6,206 nt of DNA. Source: Myxococcales bacterium. GTDB lineage: Bacteria; Myxococcota; Myxococcia; Myxococcales; Myxococcaceae. The stretch is from NCBI GenBank assembly GCA_009885595.1, contig VFKJ01000161.1, forward strand, positions 1 through 6,206, written 5' to 3'. A program made the position numbers and the translations under genes. Positions 1 to 6,206 of this stretch are shown piece by piece (position 1 is the stretch's first letter; every line of letters starts with the position of its first letter). The notes under the pieces were generated by a model. It was given only the letters and a program-made list of their open reading frames with translations, searched no databases and was not told where the DNA came from.

Positions 1-1595
1 GACTGGAAGAAGTCTTCGTAGACCTGCTCGGCGATTGGGTAGAGCAGGTAGTGCACCAGCAGCTTGACGTCGACGCTGGCGGCTTTGGCCAGCGCGAAGG
101 CCTCGCGGCACACGCCGGCGGTGCTGCCCCAGGCGACCAACGCGTAGGGCGCCTTCGGGTCACCGTGCGTCTCGAAGAGGTCGGCGCGCTTCTTGAGCGG
201 CTCGAGCTTCTGGAAGCGCTTGGCGTTCATCTTGGCGTGCATGATGCCGCCCGAGGTGGGGTCACCCTTCTCGTTGTGCTCGATGCCGGCGCCCAGGTAG
301 TTGCCGCCCTTCATGCCGGGGTGGCTGATGGGGCTGATGCCCGACTCGGTGAACTTGAAGCGCGAGTAGTCGACCAGCTCGGCCTCGGTGGGCCGGCGCC
401 GCTCGAGGATCTCCATCTTCGAGGTGTCGATCGGATCGACCGCCTCTTTGCGCTGCGCGATCTCCTGGTCGGAGAGGATGATCACCGGCGTCTGGTAGTG
501 CTCGGCGATGTTGAAGGCCTCCACCGTGATGCGGAAGGTGTCTTCCACGTCGGTGGGCGCGAGCACGGGCCGCAGCACGTCGCCGTGGCCGGAGAAGGCG
601 GCCTGGTAGAGGTCGCTCTGCTCGGGCTTGGTGGGCAGGCCGGTAGAAGGCCCGCCGCGCTGCACGTTGAGCAGCACCAGGGGCAGCTCGGCGATGGTGG
701 CCAGCCCCAGGATCTCGGTCTTGAGCGACATGCCGGGGCCGCTGGTGGCGGTCATCGACTTCTTCCCCGCGAACGAGGCGCCCACGGTGGCGCCGATGCT
801 GGCGATCTCGTCTTCGCACTGCAGCACCGTGCCGCCGTACTTCCAGATCTCCCGCGTCAGCGTCTGCATCACCTCGGTGGAAGGGGTGATGGGGTAGCCG
901 CCGAAGAACTGGATGCCGGAGAAGAGCGCGGCGGCGGCGCACATGTCGTTGCCGTCACACAGGAGCTTCGAGCCGGGCGCGGCGCGGGGCGGGGCGATCG
1001 ATCGCAGCGTCGCCAGCGGGTGGGCCTGCGCGTACTCGATGCCGGTGGCGAGCGCTTTTTCGTTCGCCTCGAGCAGCCCCTCGCCCTTGTTGCCGAACTT
1101 CTTCTTCAGCCCGCGGCTGATGGCCGCCGAGGGAATGCCGAACCAGCCCGAGAGCAGCCCCAGCACCACCGAGGTCTTCGCCTTGTCGGTGCCGGCGGAC
1201 TTCTTGGTGAGCTCGGCGATGGGCACCGAGAGCACCTCGCGCGGCACCACCCCACGGGCCTTGAGCGTCTCGGGCGGAGGCCCCGCCTTCTCTTCGTGAA
1301 TGAGCACCGTGTTGATGGACAGCGGCAGCTCGGCGCCGAACTTGAAGAAGTCTTCCCAGTTGAGCGCCACCATCACGTCGAGCGCGCCCCCGGGGTTGAG
1401 CACCTTGCGGGTGCTCAGGCGCACCCGGCAAGACGACTCGCCGCCGCGGATCTGCGAGCCGAAGCTCTTGGTCATCATCGCGTGGTAGCCCTCGGAGGAG
1501 GCCGCCGAGAGAAGCGACTCACCTGCGCTGACGACTCCGTCGCCACCGGCGCCGGCCAAACCCAGGATCAGGTCATCGATCATTGTGGCCGCCAT
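1..1595 (-). CDS. korA: 2-oxoacid:ferredoxin oxidoreductase, fused gamma-alpha subunit (KorA type), 3' end off window
   Basis: This subunit, together with a TPP-binding beta subunit, oxidatively decarboxylates a 2-oxoacid (2-oxoglutarate in characterised KorAB enzymes) to an acyl-CoA while reducing ferredoxin in the cytoplasm. The reverse complement is open for 531 codons from ATG at 1595 to the window edge. Residues about 5-195 form the gamma domain, with GAGGDGVVSAGE at 15-26 and SFGSQIRGGESS at 44-55. Residues about 205 onward form the alpha (pyrimidine-binding) domain, with YPITPSTE at 234-241, CEDEIAS at 260-266, SGPG at 285-288 and QRGGPSTGLPT at 312-322. The family is roughly 580-650 aa, so only the C-terminal tail is missing. 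An alternative ATG at 1583, in frame, removes four residues; 1595 is preferred because GAGGG lies 9 nt upstream. The beta subunit is expected just beyond the left edge. The fused gamma-alpha form fits KorAB of aerobes and facultative organisms. Substrate cannot be fixed from this subunit; a branched-chain (Vor-like) or other 2-oxoacid is possible. Confidence 0.9.
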   Translation of the reverse strand, partial: MAATMIDDLILGLAGAGGDGVVSAGESLLSAASSEGYHAMMTKSFGSQIRGGESSCRVRLSTRKVLNPGGALDVMVALNWEDFFKFGAELPLSINTVLIHEEKAGPPPETLKARGVVPREVLSVPIAELTKKSAGTDKAKTSVVLGLLSGWFGIPSAAISRGLKKKFGNKGEGLLEANEKALATGIEYAQAHPLATLRSIAPPRAAPGSKLLCDGNDMCAAAALFSGIQFFGGYPITPSTEVMQTLTREIWKYGGTVLQCEDEIASIGATVGASFAGKKSMTATSGPGMSLKTEILGLATIAELPLVLLNVQRGGPSTGLPTKPEQSDLYQAAFSGHGDVLRPVLAPTDVEDTFRITVEAFNIAEHYQTPVIILSDQEIAQRKEAVDPIDTSKMEILERRRPTEAELVDYSRFKFTESGISPISHPGMKGGNYLGAGIEHNEKGDPTSGGIMHAKMNAKRFQKLEPLKKRADLFETHGDPKAPYALVAWGSTAGVCREAFALAKAASVDVKLLVHYLLYPIAEQVYEDFFQ

Positions 1596-1604
1596 CCTGT
1601 GCAA

Positions 1605-1609
1605 CCCTC
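1605..1609 (-). promoter_or_regulatory. Ribosome binding site of the korA-type gene
   Basis: On the minus strand GAGGG ends 9 nt before the ATG at 1595. This supports 1595 over the in-frame ATG at 1583. The 1583 codon has only a weaker GGATGG about 8 nt upstream, which overlaps the 1595 start codon. The two starts differ by four residues, so the choice has little effect on the protein. Confidence 0.5.
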
Positions 1610-1710
1610 GGACCGATTTGCGCGTTCTTTCGGGCAGGTAGCGTTTTTGCGCGGCCCCCTGTGGAGCGCCTCCCTGACGCTACGGAAACTGATGAAGAAC
1701 CTCAGGTATC

Positions 1711-1726
1711 GGGCGCACTGCTTGCG
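1711..1726 (+). promoter_or_regulatory. Candidate sigma-54 (RpoN) -24/-12 promoter for nifJ
   Basis: The sequence GGGCGCACTGCTTGCG has GG at 1712-1713 and GC at 1724-1725, the exact 10-bp separation required for RpoN promoters. Against TGGCACG-N4-TTGC it matches GGC, the second C and the whole TTGC, and differs at the leading T, the A and the G. Transcription would begin near 1737, giving a leader of about 80 nt. Klebsiella nifJ is RpoN-dependent, which makes the idea reasonable. A GC-rich sequence gives chance matches, and no activator site was identified, so this is tentative. Confidence 0.33.
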
Positions 1727-1748
1727 TCCGATCACGCCCCAGACGCAA
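1722..1748. repeat. Inverted repeat TTGCGTC-N13-GACGCAA
   Basis: The arms at 1722-1728 and 1742-1748 are perfect 7-bp inverted copies with 13 bp between them. Their centres are 20 bp apart, about two helical turns, which suits a dimeric regulator. The left arm overlaps the -12 part of the sigma-54-like element and the right arm lies just past its predicted start site. If transcribed from upstream, the arms could instead form a 7-bp stem with a 13-nt loop. The sequence does not decide between operator, RNA hairpin and coincidence. Confidence 0.4.
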
Positions 1749-1801
1749 ACATTTCGGCTTCCCGAGGCCTCCAGAGCGCAAAAAACCGGCGTCCGACGTG
1801 C

Positions 1802-1814
1802 AGGGGAATTCCCC
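1802..1814 (+). promoter_or_regulatory. nifJ ribosome binding site inside palindrome GGGGAATTCCCC
   Basis: AGGGG at 1802-1806 is the only purine-rich Shine-Dalgarno-like run before the ATG at 1817, with a 10-nt spacer. It forms one arm of a perfect 12-bp palindrome at 1803-1814. Two more C residues (1815-1816) directly precede the start codon and offer register alternatives. As RNA, GGGG could pair with CCCC across an AATT loop and hide the ribosome binding site. As DNA it could be an operator. Confidence 0.55.
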
Positions 1815-1816
1815 CC

Positions 1817-4800
1817 ATGTCCCAACCACTGACGTTGATGGTCGACGGGAATGAAGCCGTCGCCCACGTCGCCCACAGGCTCACCGAGACGATCGCCATC
1901 TACCCCATCACCCCCTCCTCCACGATGGCGGAGCTCGCCGACGAGTGGTCGTCGCAGGGCCGCACGAACATCTGGGGTGGGGTGCCGCAGGTGGTGCAGC
2001 TGCAGTCGGAAGCAGGCGCCGCCGGCACCGTGCACGGCGCCTTGATGGCGGGCTCGCTCACCACCACCTTCACCGCGTCGCAGGGGCTGTTGTTGATGAT
2101 CCCCAACCTCTACAAGCTCGCCGGCGAGCTGACGCCCTTCGCGATGCACGTGGCGGCGCGCACCCTGGCGACCCACGCCTTGTCGATCTTCGGAGATCAC
2201 TCCGACGTGATGGCCTGCCGGCAGATCGGCACGGCGCTGCTGGCCTCGGGCTCGGTGCAGGAAGCGCACGACCTGGCGGCGGTGGCCCACGCGGCGACCA
2301 TGACCTCGCGCATTCCGTTCATGCACTTCTTCGACGGCTTCCGCACCTCGCACGAGGTCGGCCGCATCGAGGTGCTCAGCGACGAGGTGCTGCGCGCGCT
2401 GATGAACCCCGCGGCGGAAGCAGCGCACCGCGCTCGCGCGCTCAACCCCGATCGCCCGATCATCCGCGGCACCGCGCAGAACCCCGACACCTTCTTCCAG
2501 GCGCGCGAGGCGTGCACGCCGTTCTACGCGGCCTGCCCGGACCAGGTGCAGGCGGTGATGACGAAGCTCGGTGAGCTCACCGGCCGGCACTACCAGCTCT
2601 TCGATTACGTCGGTCACCCCGAGGCGGAGCGGGTGGTGGTGGTGATGGGCTCGGGCGCCGAGGTGACGCATGAGTTGGTCGAGGCGCTGGTGGCGAAGGG
2701 CGAGAAGGTGGGCGTGCTGAAGGTTCGCCTGTTCCGTCCGTGGAAGGCCGAGGCGTTCCTCGCCGCGCTGCCTCAGAGCGTCAAGTCGATCGCCGTGCTC
2801 GATCGCACCAAGGAGCCGGGCGCGGTGGGCGACCCGCTCTACCTCGACGTGCTCTCCACCTTCGCGGAGGCGGGCCGGGGCATGAAGGTCATCGGCGGCC
2901 GCTACGGGCTCTCGAGCAAGGAGTTCAACGGCGGCATGGTGAAGGCGGTGTTCGACGAGCTGAGCAAGCCCTCGCCGAAGAACCACTTCACCATCGGCAT
3001 CGTCGACGACGTGAGCCACAGCTCGCTTCAGTGGGACCCGACCTTCGAGGTCTCCCACCCCGACCGCGTGCAGGCGGTGTTCTACGGCCTGGGCGCTGAC
3101 GGCACCGTGGGCGCGAACAAGAACACCATCAAGATCATCGGCGAGGAGACGAAGCACTCCGCGCAGGGCTACTTCGTCTACGACTCGAAGAAGTCGGGCG
3201 CGATGACCATCTCGCACCTGCGCTTCGGGCCCGGCGTCATCCGCAGCTCGTACCTGGTGCGCTCGGCGAACTTCGTCGGCGTTCACCAGTTCCCCTTCGT
3301 GGACAAGCTCGACGTGCTCGAGCTGGCGGCGCCGGGCGCGGTGGTGCTGCTCAACGCGCCCTACGCGAAGGAGACGGTGTGGGATCGGCTGCCTCGCGAG
3401 ATGCAGACGCAGATCCTCGACAAGGCGCTGCAGGTGTACGTGATCGACGCCTCGGCGGTCGCGCGCGAGGCGGGCATGGCGGGCCGCATCAACAGCGTGA
3501 TGCAGACCTGCTTCTTCGCGATCTCCGGCGTGCTGCCGCGCGAGGAGGCGATCGAGTGCATCAAGAGCTCGATCGAGAAGACCTACAAGAAGAAGGGGGC
3601 CGAGGTGATCGCGCGGAACTTCGCCGCGGTCGACGCCACCCTGGCCAACCTGCACAAGCTGCCCATTCCGGGGAAGGTGACCGCGACGCGCGGCCGCAGC
3701 CCGGTGGTGTCGAAGGCCGCTCCCGATTTCGTACAGCGCGTGACCGCGGTGATGCTGGCCAACCAGGGCGATCTGCTGCCGGTGAGCGCGTTCCCGCCCG
3801 ACGGCACCTGGCCCACCGGCACCTCGAAGTGGGAGAAGCGCGACATCGCCCAGGAGATCCCGATCTGGGACGAGTCGATCTGCATCCAGTGCAACAAGTG
3901 CGCGATGGTCTGCCCGCACGCGGCGATCCGCGCGAAGGCCTACCCGACTGAGCTGCTGAGCAAGAAGCCGTCGGCGTTCAAGTCGATGCCCTACAAGGGG
4001 CCCGAGCTGCCGGGCATGGCGTACACGATTCAGGTCGCCACCGAGGACTGCACCGGTTGCAAGCTGTGCGTGGAGATCTGCCCGGCCAAGGACAAGGCCA
4101 ACCCCAAGCACAAGTCGCTCGAGATGGCGCCGCGGGTGGAAGACAAGTCGCCCGAGCGCGCGGACCTCGAGTTCTTCTTGAACCTGCCCGAGGTCGATCG
4201 CACCAAGGTGCGCCTGGAAGTGAAGGGCGCGCAGCTGCTCGAGCCGTTGTTCGAGTACTCCGGCGCGTGCGCGGGCTGCGGCGAGACGCCGTACCTCAAG
4301 CTGCTCACCCAGCTCTACGGAGACCGGCTGCTGATCGCCAACGCGACCGGCTGCACCTCGATCTACGGCGGCAACCTGCCGACCACCCCGTACACGCAGA
4401 ACCGCGATGGCCGCGGGCCGGCGTGGGCCAACTCGCTGTTCGAAGACAACGCAGAGTTCGGCTACGGCATGCGCATGGGGGTGGACGCGCTCCACTCGCG
4501 CGCGACGCGGCTGCTGACGAAGCTGGGGCCGGTGGTGGGCGACGTGCTGGCCACCGCGCTGCTGAAGGCTGATCAGTCGAGCGAGGCGTTGATCGCCGAG
4601 CAGCGCGCGCGCGTGGTGGCGCTGCGCAACGCCCTGCGCGGCCGCATGGACGACGACTCGCGCGTGCTCTCGGAGCTGGCGGACTACCTGGTGCGCAAGT
4701 CGGTGTGGATCGTCGGCGGCGACGGCTGGGCGTACGACATCGGCTTCGGCGGGCTCGATCACGTGATCGCGCAGGGCCGCGACGTCAACATCCTGGTGCT

Positions 4801-5356
4801 CGACACCGAGGTCTATTCGAACACCGGCGGGCAGGCGTCCAAGGCCACCCCCATCGGCGCTTCGGCGAAGTTCGCCGCGGCGGGGAAGGGCGGCGGCAAG
4901 AAGGACCTCGGGATGATCGCGATGGCGTACGGCGACGTCTACGTGGCGCGCATCGCCTCGGGCGCGAAGGACCTGCAGACCGTGAAGGCGATGCAGGAGG
5001 CCGAGTCGTACCCCGGCACCTCGATCATCATCGCCTACAGCCACTGCATCGCGCACGGCTACGACATGGCCAAGGGGCCGCAGCAGCAGAAGGCCGCGGT
5101 GGAGTCGGGGATCTGGCCGCTGTATCGCTACGATCCGCGGCGCATCGAGAAGGGTGAACCCGCGCTGCAGCTCGACAGCGGGGCGCCGAAGTTCCCGGTG
5201 GGTGACTACATGCGCGAGGAGGCCCGGTTCCGCATCACGGAGAACCTCGACCCCGAGCGGTACCGCCAGCTGGTGCGGCAGGCGCAGCTCAGCGCGCAGC
5301 AGCACTACGCGGTGCTCGAGCAGCTCTCCAAGCTGGTGTTGCCGAAGCTCTCCTGA
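1817..5356 (+). CDS. nifJ: Pyruvate:ferredoxin (flavodoxin) oxidoreductase, single-chain NifJ/PFOR
   Basis: NifJ converts pyruvate and CoA to acetyl-CoA and CO2, passing electrons through TPP and three 4Fe-4S clusters to ferredoxin or flavodoxin in the cytoplasm. The protein is 1179 aa, a full-length value for bacterial NifJ. In order: the pyrimidine-binding domain (YPITPSS at 29-35 with T32, E65 in QSEAGAAG, R115 in ARTLATHALSIFGDHSD); domain II; a gamma-like domain (GLGADGTVG at 424-432); an EKR-type linker (KTYKKKGAEV, near 588-597); a two-cluster ferredoxin domain (C689/692/695/699 and C745/748/751/755); and the TPP domain with proximal-cluster C818, C821, C846 and C1077, GDG at 968-970 and N1002. 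These match the active-site residues known from the Desulfovibrio africanus enzyme. It ends soon after the TPP domain, without the extra C-terminal domain of the Desulfovibrio protein. The start at 1817 follows AGGGG and puts the first conserved motif at the usual distance. The frame also stays open upstream, but that part is not NifJ-like. It heads a likely operon with the gene at 5366. Whether it works catabolically, with nitrogenase or for carboxylation cannot be read from the sequence. Confidence 0.97.
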   Translation: MSQPLTLMVDGNEAVAHVAHRLTETIAIYPITPSSTMAELADEWSSQGRTNIWGGVPQVVQLQSEAGAAGTVHGALMAGSLTTTFTASQGLLLMIPNLYKLAGELTPFAMHVAARTLATHALSIFGDHSDVMACRQIGTALLASGSVQEAHDLAAVAHAATMTSRIPFMHFFDGFRTSHEVGRIEVLSDEVLRALMNPAAEAAHRARALNPDRPIIRGTAQNPDTFFQAREACTPFYAACPDQVQAVMTKLGELTGRHYQLFDYVGHPEAERVVVVMGSGAEVTHELVEALVAKGEKVGVLKVRLFRPWKAEAFLAALPQSVKSIAVLDRTKEPGAVGDPLYLDVLSTFAEAGRGMKVIGGRYGLSSKEFNGGMVKAVFDELSKPSPKNHFTIGIVDDVSHSSLQWDPTFEVSHPDRVQAVFYGLGADGTVGANKNTIKIIGEETKHSAQGYFVYDSKKSGAMTISHLRFGPGVIRSSYLVRSANFVGVHQFPFVDKLDVLELAAPGAVVLLNAPYAKETVWDRLPREMQTQILDKALQVYVIDASAVAREAGMAGRINSVMQTCFFAISGVLPREEAIECIKSSIEKTYKKKGAEVIARNFAAVDATLANLHKLPIPGKVTATRGRSPVVSKAAPDFVQRVTAVMLANQGDLLPVSAFPPDGTWPTGTSKWEKRDIAQEIPIWDESICIQCNKCAMVCPHAAIRAKAYPTELLSKKPSAFKSMPYKGPELPGMAYTIQVATEDCTGCKLCVEICPAKDKANPKHKSLEMAPRVEDKSPERADLEFFLNLPEVDRTKVRLEVKGAQLLEPLFEYSGACAGCGETPYLKLLTQLYGDRLLIANATGCTSIYGGNLPTTPYTQNRDGRGPAWANSLFEDNAEFGYGMRMGVDALHSRATRLLTKLGPVVGDVLATALLKADQSSEALIAEQRARVVALRNALRGRMDDDSRVLSELADYLVRKSVWIVGGDGWAYDIGFGGLDHVIAQGRDVNILVLDTEVYSNTGGQASKATPIGASAKFAAAGKGGGKKDLGMIAMAYGDVYVARIASGAKDLQTVKAMQEAESYPGTSIIIAYSHCIAHGYDMAKGPQQQKAAVESGIWPLYRYDPRRIEKGEPALQLDSGAPKFPVGDYMREEARFRITENLDPERYRQLVRQAQLSAQQHYAVLEQLSKLVLPKLS

Positions 5357-5360
5357 AGGG
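5356..5360 (+). promoter_or_regulatory. Ribosome binding site of the DHOD-like gene, overlapping the nifJ stop
   Basis: AAGGG begins on the last base of the nifJ TGA stop and lies 5 nt before the ATG at 5366. The spacing leaves no room for a terminator or promoter between the genes. It suggests a shared transcript with possible translational coupling. Confidence 0.65.
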
Positions 5361-5365
5361 ACCAC

Positions 5366-6206
5366 ATGGATCTCACGACCGACTACCTGGGCTTCAAGCT
5401 GCCGCACCCCTTCATGCCGGGCGCCTCTCCGCTGGCCGATACGCTGGACGGCGTGCGCAAGCTGGAGGACGCGGGCGCCGCGGCGATCGTGATGCGCTCG
5501 TTGTTCGAGGAGCAGCTGCTGCAGGAGCAGCTGGTCACGCATCGCTACACCGATTTTCACCGCGATACGTTTCCCGAGGCCGGCAGCTTCCTGCCTGAGC
5601 CCGAGCTGTTTCACTTGGGCCCCGAGAGCTACCTCGAGCACATCCGCAAGGTGCGCGCGGCGGTGAAGGTGCCGGTGATCGCCTCGCTCAACGGGCTCAC
5701 CCCGCAGAGCTGGGTGGAGCACGCGGCGTTGATCGAGCAGGCCGGCGCGAGCGCGCTCGAGCTGAACATGTTCGCGATCGGCGCCGACCCCATGGAGAAG
5801 GCCAGCGACATGGAAGCGCGGGCGGTGGAGCTGCTGCGCGCCGTGAAGGCGAAGGTGAAGATGCCGATCGCGGTGAAGCTGTCACCGTTCTACTCCTCGC
5901 TCTCGAACGTCGCGGCCCAGCTCGATCACGCGGGCGCGGCGGGGCTGATCCTCTTCAACCGGTTGTTCCAGCCGGAGCTCGACATCGAGGCGCTGGAAGT
6001 GAAGCGGGTGCTGCACCTCTCGGACAGCTCGGAGCTGCCGCTGCGGCTGCGGTGGCTGGGGGTGTTGTCTTCGCAGGTCGCCTGCTCGCTGGCGGCGAGC
6101 GGCGGCGTGCACACGGTCTCCGACGCGGTGAAGGCGTTGATGACCGGCGCGGACGCGGTGCAGGTGGTGTCGTTGCTGCTGAAGAAGGGCCCGGGGGAGC
6201 TCGCCA
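5366..6206 (+). CDS. Dihydroorotate dehydrogenase-like FMN protein, 3' end off window
   Basis: The frame is open for 280 codons from ATG at 5366 to the window end; related proteins are about 330 aa, so roughly 50 residues are missing. It reads as an FMN-binding TIM barrel of the dihydroorotate dehydrogenase (PF01180) family. Visible landmarks are the N-terminal LGFKLPHPFMPGASPL (8-23), ASLNG with N109, LELN with N134, VKLSP with K171, LFNRL with N198, and the phosphate-binding GGVHTVSDAVKALMTGADAVQ beginning at G246. True class 1 enzymes have a substrate-binding Lys-Ser near residue 43 and an NxSCPN loop carrying the catalytic Cys. Here the equivalents read R44-S45 and N134-MFAIG, with no Cys or Ser in the loop. 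Oxidation of dihydroorotate is therefore unlikely, and pyrD is not assigned. The substrate is unknown. Lying 9 nt behind nifJ with its own ribosome binding site, it probably shares a transcript and may act in electron transfer or reductive chemistry linked to ferredoxin; that role is inference. An alternative is an FMN enzyme of the PreA or Dus superfamily branches. Confidence 0.85.
   Translation, partial: MDLTTDYLGFKLPHPFMPGASPLADTLDGVRKLEDAGAAAIVMRSLFEEQLLQEQLVTHRYTDFHRDTFPEAGSFLPEPELFHLGPESYLEHIRKVRAAVKVPVIASLNGLTPQSWVEHAALIEQAGASALELNMFAIGADPMEKASDMEARAVELLRAVKAKVKMPIAVKLSPFYSSLSNVAAQLDHAGAAGLILFNRLFQPELDIEALEVKRVLHLSDSSELPLRLRWLGVLSSQVACSLAASGGVHTVSDAVKALMTGADAVQVVSLLLKKGPGELA

Larger units (their letters stand above)
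1617..1782. repeat. Four TTTGCG hexamers in symmetrical arrangement
   Basis: TTTGCG reads on the plus strand at 1617-1622 and 1646-1651, near the korA side. It reads on the minus strand (CGCAAA) at 1744-1749 and 1777-1782, near the nifJ side. The pairs are spaced 29 and 33 bp apart, about three helical turns each, and the two pairs face each other. The second and fourth copies share a longer core, TTTTTGCGC (1644-1652 and, inverted, 1776-1784). This could be a set of binding sites for one regulator of both genes. No known operator consensus is recognised. Confidence 0.35.
1596..1816. promoter_or_regulatory. Divergent intergenic region between korA-type gene and nifJ
   Basis: This is 221 bp between two head-to-head start codons, so it must hold or overlap the promoters of both. 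It has A/T tracts (TTTTT at 1644-1648, six A at 1780-1785) that the flanking genes lack. No convincing sigma-70 -35/-10 pair was seen on either strand. The nifJ frame happens to stay open back to 1583, but that translation (78 residues) has no recognisable NifJ sequence and would overlap the korA start. It is read here as non-coding. Individual elements are listed separately. Confidence 0.8.

Noticed and set aside
1618..1757. Possible sigma-70 promoters built on TTGCGC (1618) or TTGCGT (1722)
   Set aside because: At 15-19 bp spacing the best -10 candidates (TAGCGT at 1639, AAACAT at 1747) are poor matches to TATAAT, so neither is supported.
1583..1816. Extension of nifJ by 78 residues to an upstream ATG at 1583
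   Set aside because: The extra residues do not resemble NifJ, which usually starts about 28 residues before the YPITPS motif as the 1817 start gives. The longer start would overlap the korA start and lacks a clear ribosome binding site.
51..1832. A 593-codon open frame on the plus strand over the korA-type gene
   Set aside because: It is antisense to a clearly conserved gamma-alpha subunit, of low complexity (Gly, Arg, Leu, His), and without family motifs. It is a shadow frame.
1580..5722. A 1380-codon open frame on the minus strand across nifJ, the intergenic region and the start of the DHOD-like gene
   Set aside because: Its translation is rich in Arg, His, Leu and Ala with no recognisable domain, and it lies antisense to a gene with complete NifJ motifs. 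Such frames arise in GC-rich coding DNA with strong third-position bias.
5366..6206. Annotation as pyrD, dihydroorotate dehydrogenase of pyrimidine synthesis
   Set aside because: The barrel fits, but the NxSCPN catalytic loop and the substrate-binding Lys-Ser are not present, and the gene neighbourhood is ferredoxin metabolism, not pyrimidine synthesis.
1..6206. Mobile elements, CRISPR arrays, tRNA or rRNA genes
   Set aside because: No transposase-like reading frame, regularly spaced repeats or RNA gene signatures were seen. The genes are contiguous, intact housekeeping-type coding regions of uniform composition.

Overview
This high-GC window carries three protein-coding genes of ferredoxin-linked 2-oxoacid metabolism. 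Two of them run off the window edges. The GC content, the strong third-position GC bias and long antisense open frames suggest a GC-rich bacterium. The mix of a NifJ-type pyruvate oxidoreductase with a fused Kor-type enzyme would fit an uncultured or cultured Myxococcota-like lineage. That placement is an impression, not a measured assignment.

Layout. On the minus strand, from 1595 to beyond position 1, lies the gamma-alpha fused subunit of a 2-oxoacid:ferredoxin oxidoreductase (KorA type). Its 3' end, and presumably the TPP-binding beta subunit, lie off the left edge. A 221-bp divergent intergenic region follows (1596-1816). It contains a sigma-54-like -24/-12 element, a 7-bp inverted repeat, four symmetrically arranged TTTGCG hexamers and a GGGGAATTCCCC palindrome next to the nifJ start codon. 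On the plus strand, 1817-5356 encodes a complete single-chain pyruvate:ferredoxin/flavodoxin oxidoreductase (NifJ, 1179 aa) with all cofactor motifs visible. Nine bases after its stop, at 5366, a dihydroorotate dehydrogenase-like flavoprotein begins and runs off the right edge.

How they fit together. Both oxidoreductases interconvert a 2-oxoacid plus CoA with an acyl-CoA, CO2 and reduced ferredoxin (or flavodoxin): NifJ uses pyruvate, and the Kor-type enzyme probably uses 2-oxoglutarate or a related 2-oxoacid. Their shared divergent region invites joint control. The DHOD-like protein is probably co-translated with NifJ. It keeps the FMN-barrel landmarks but not the catalytic-loop sequence of true dihydroorotate dehydrogenases, so it is probably not a pyrimidine-synthesis enzyme. 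It is the least understood gene here. No RNA genes, mobile elements, CRISPR arrays or clear terminators were seen.
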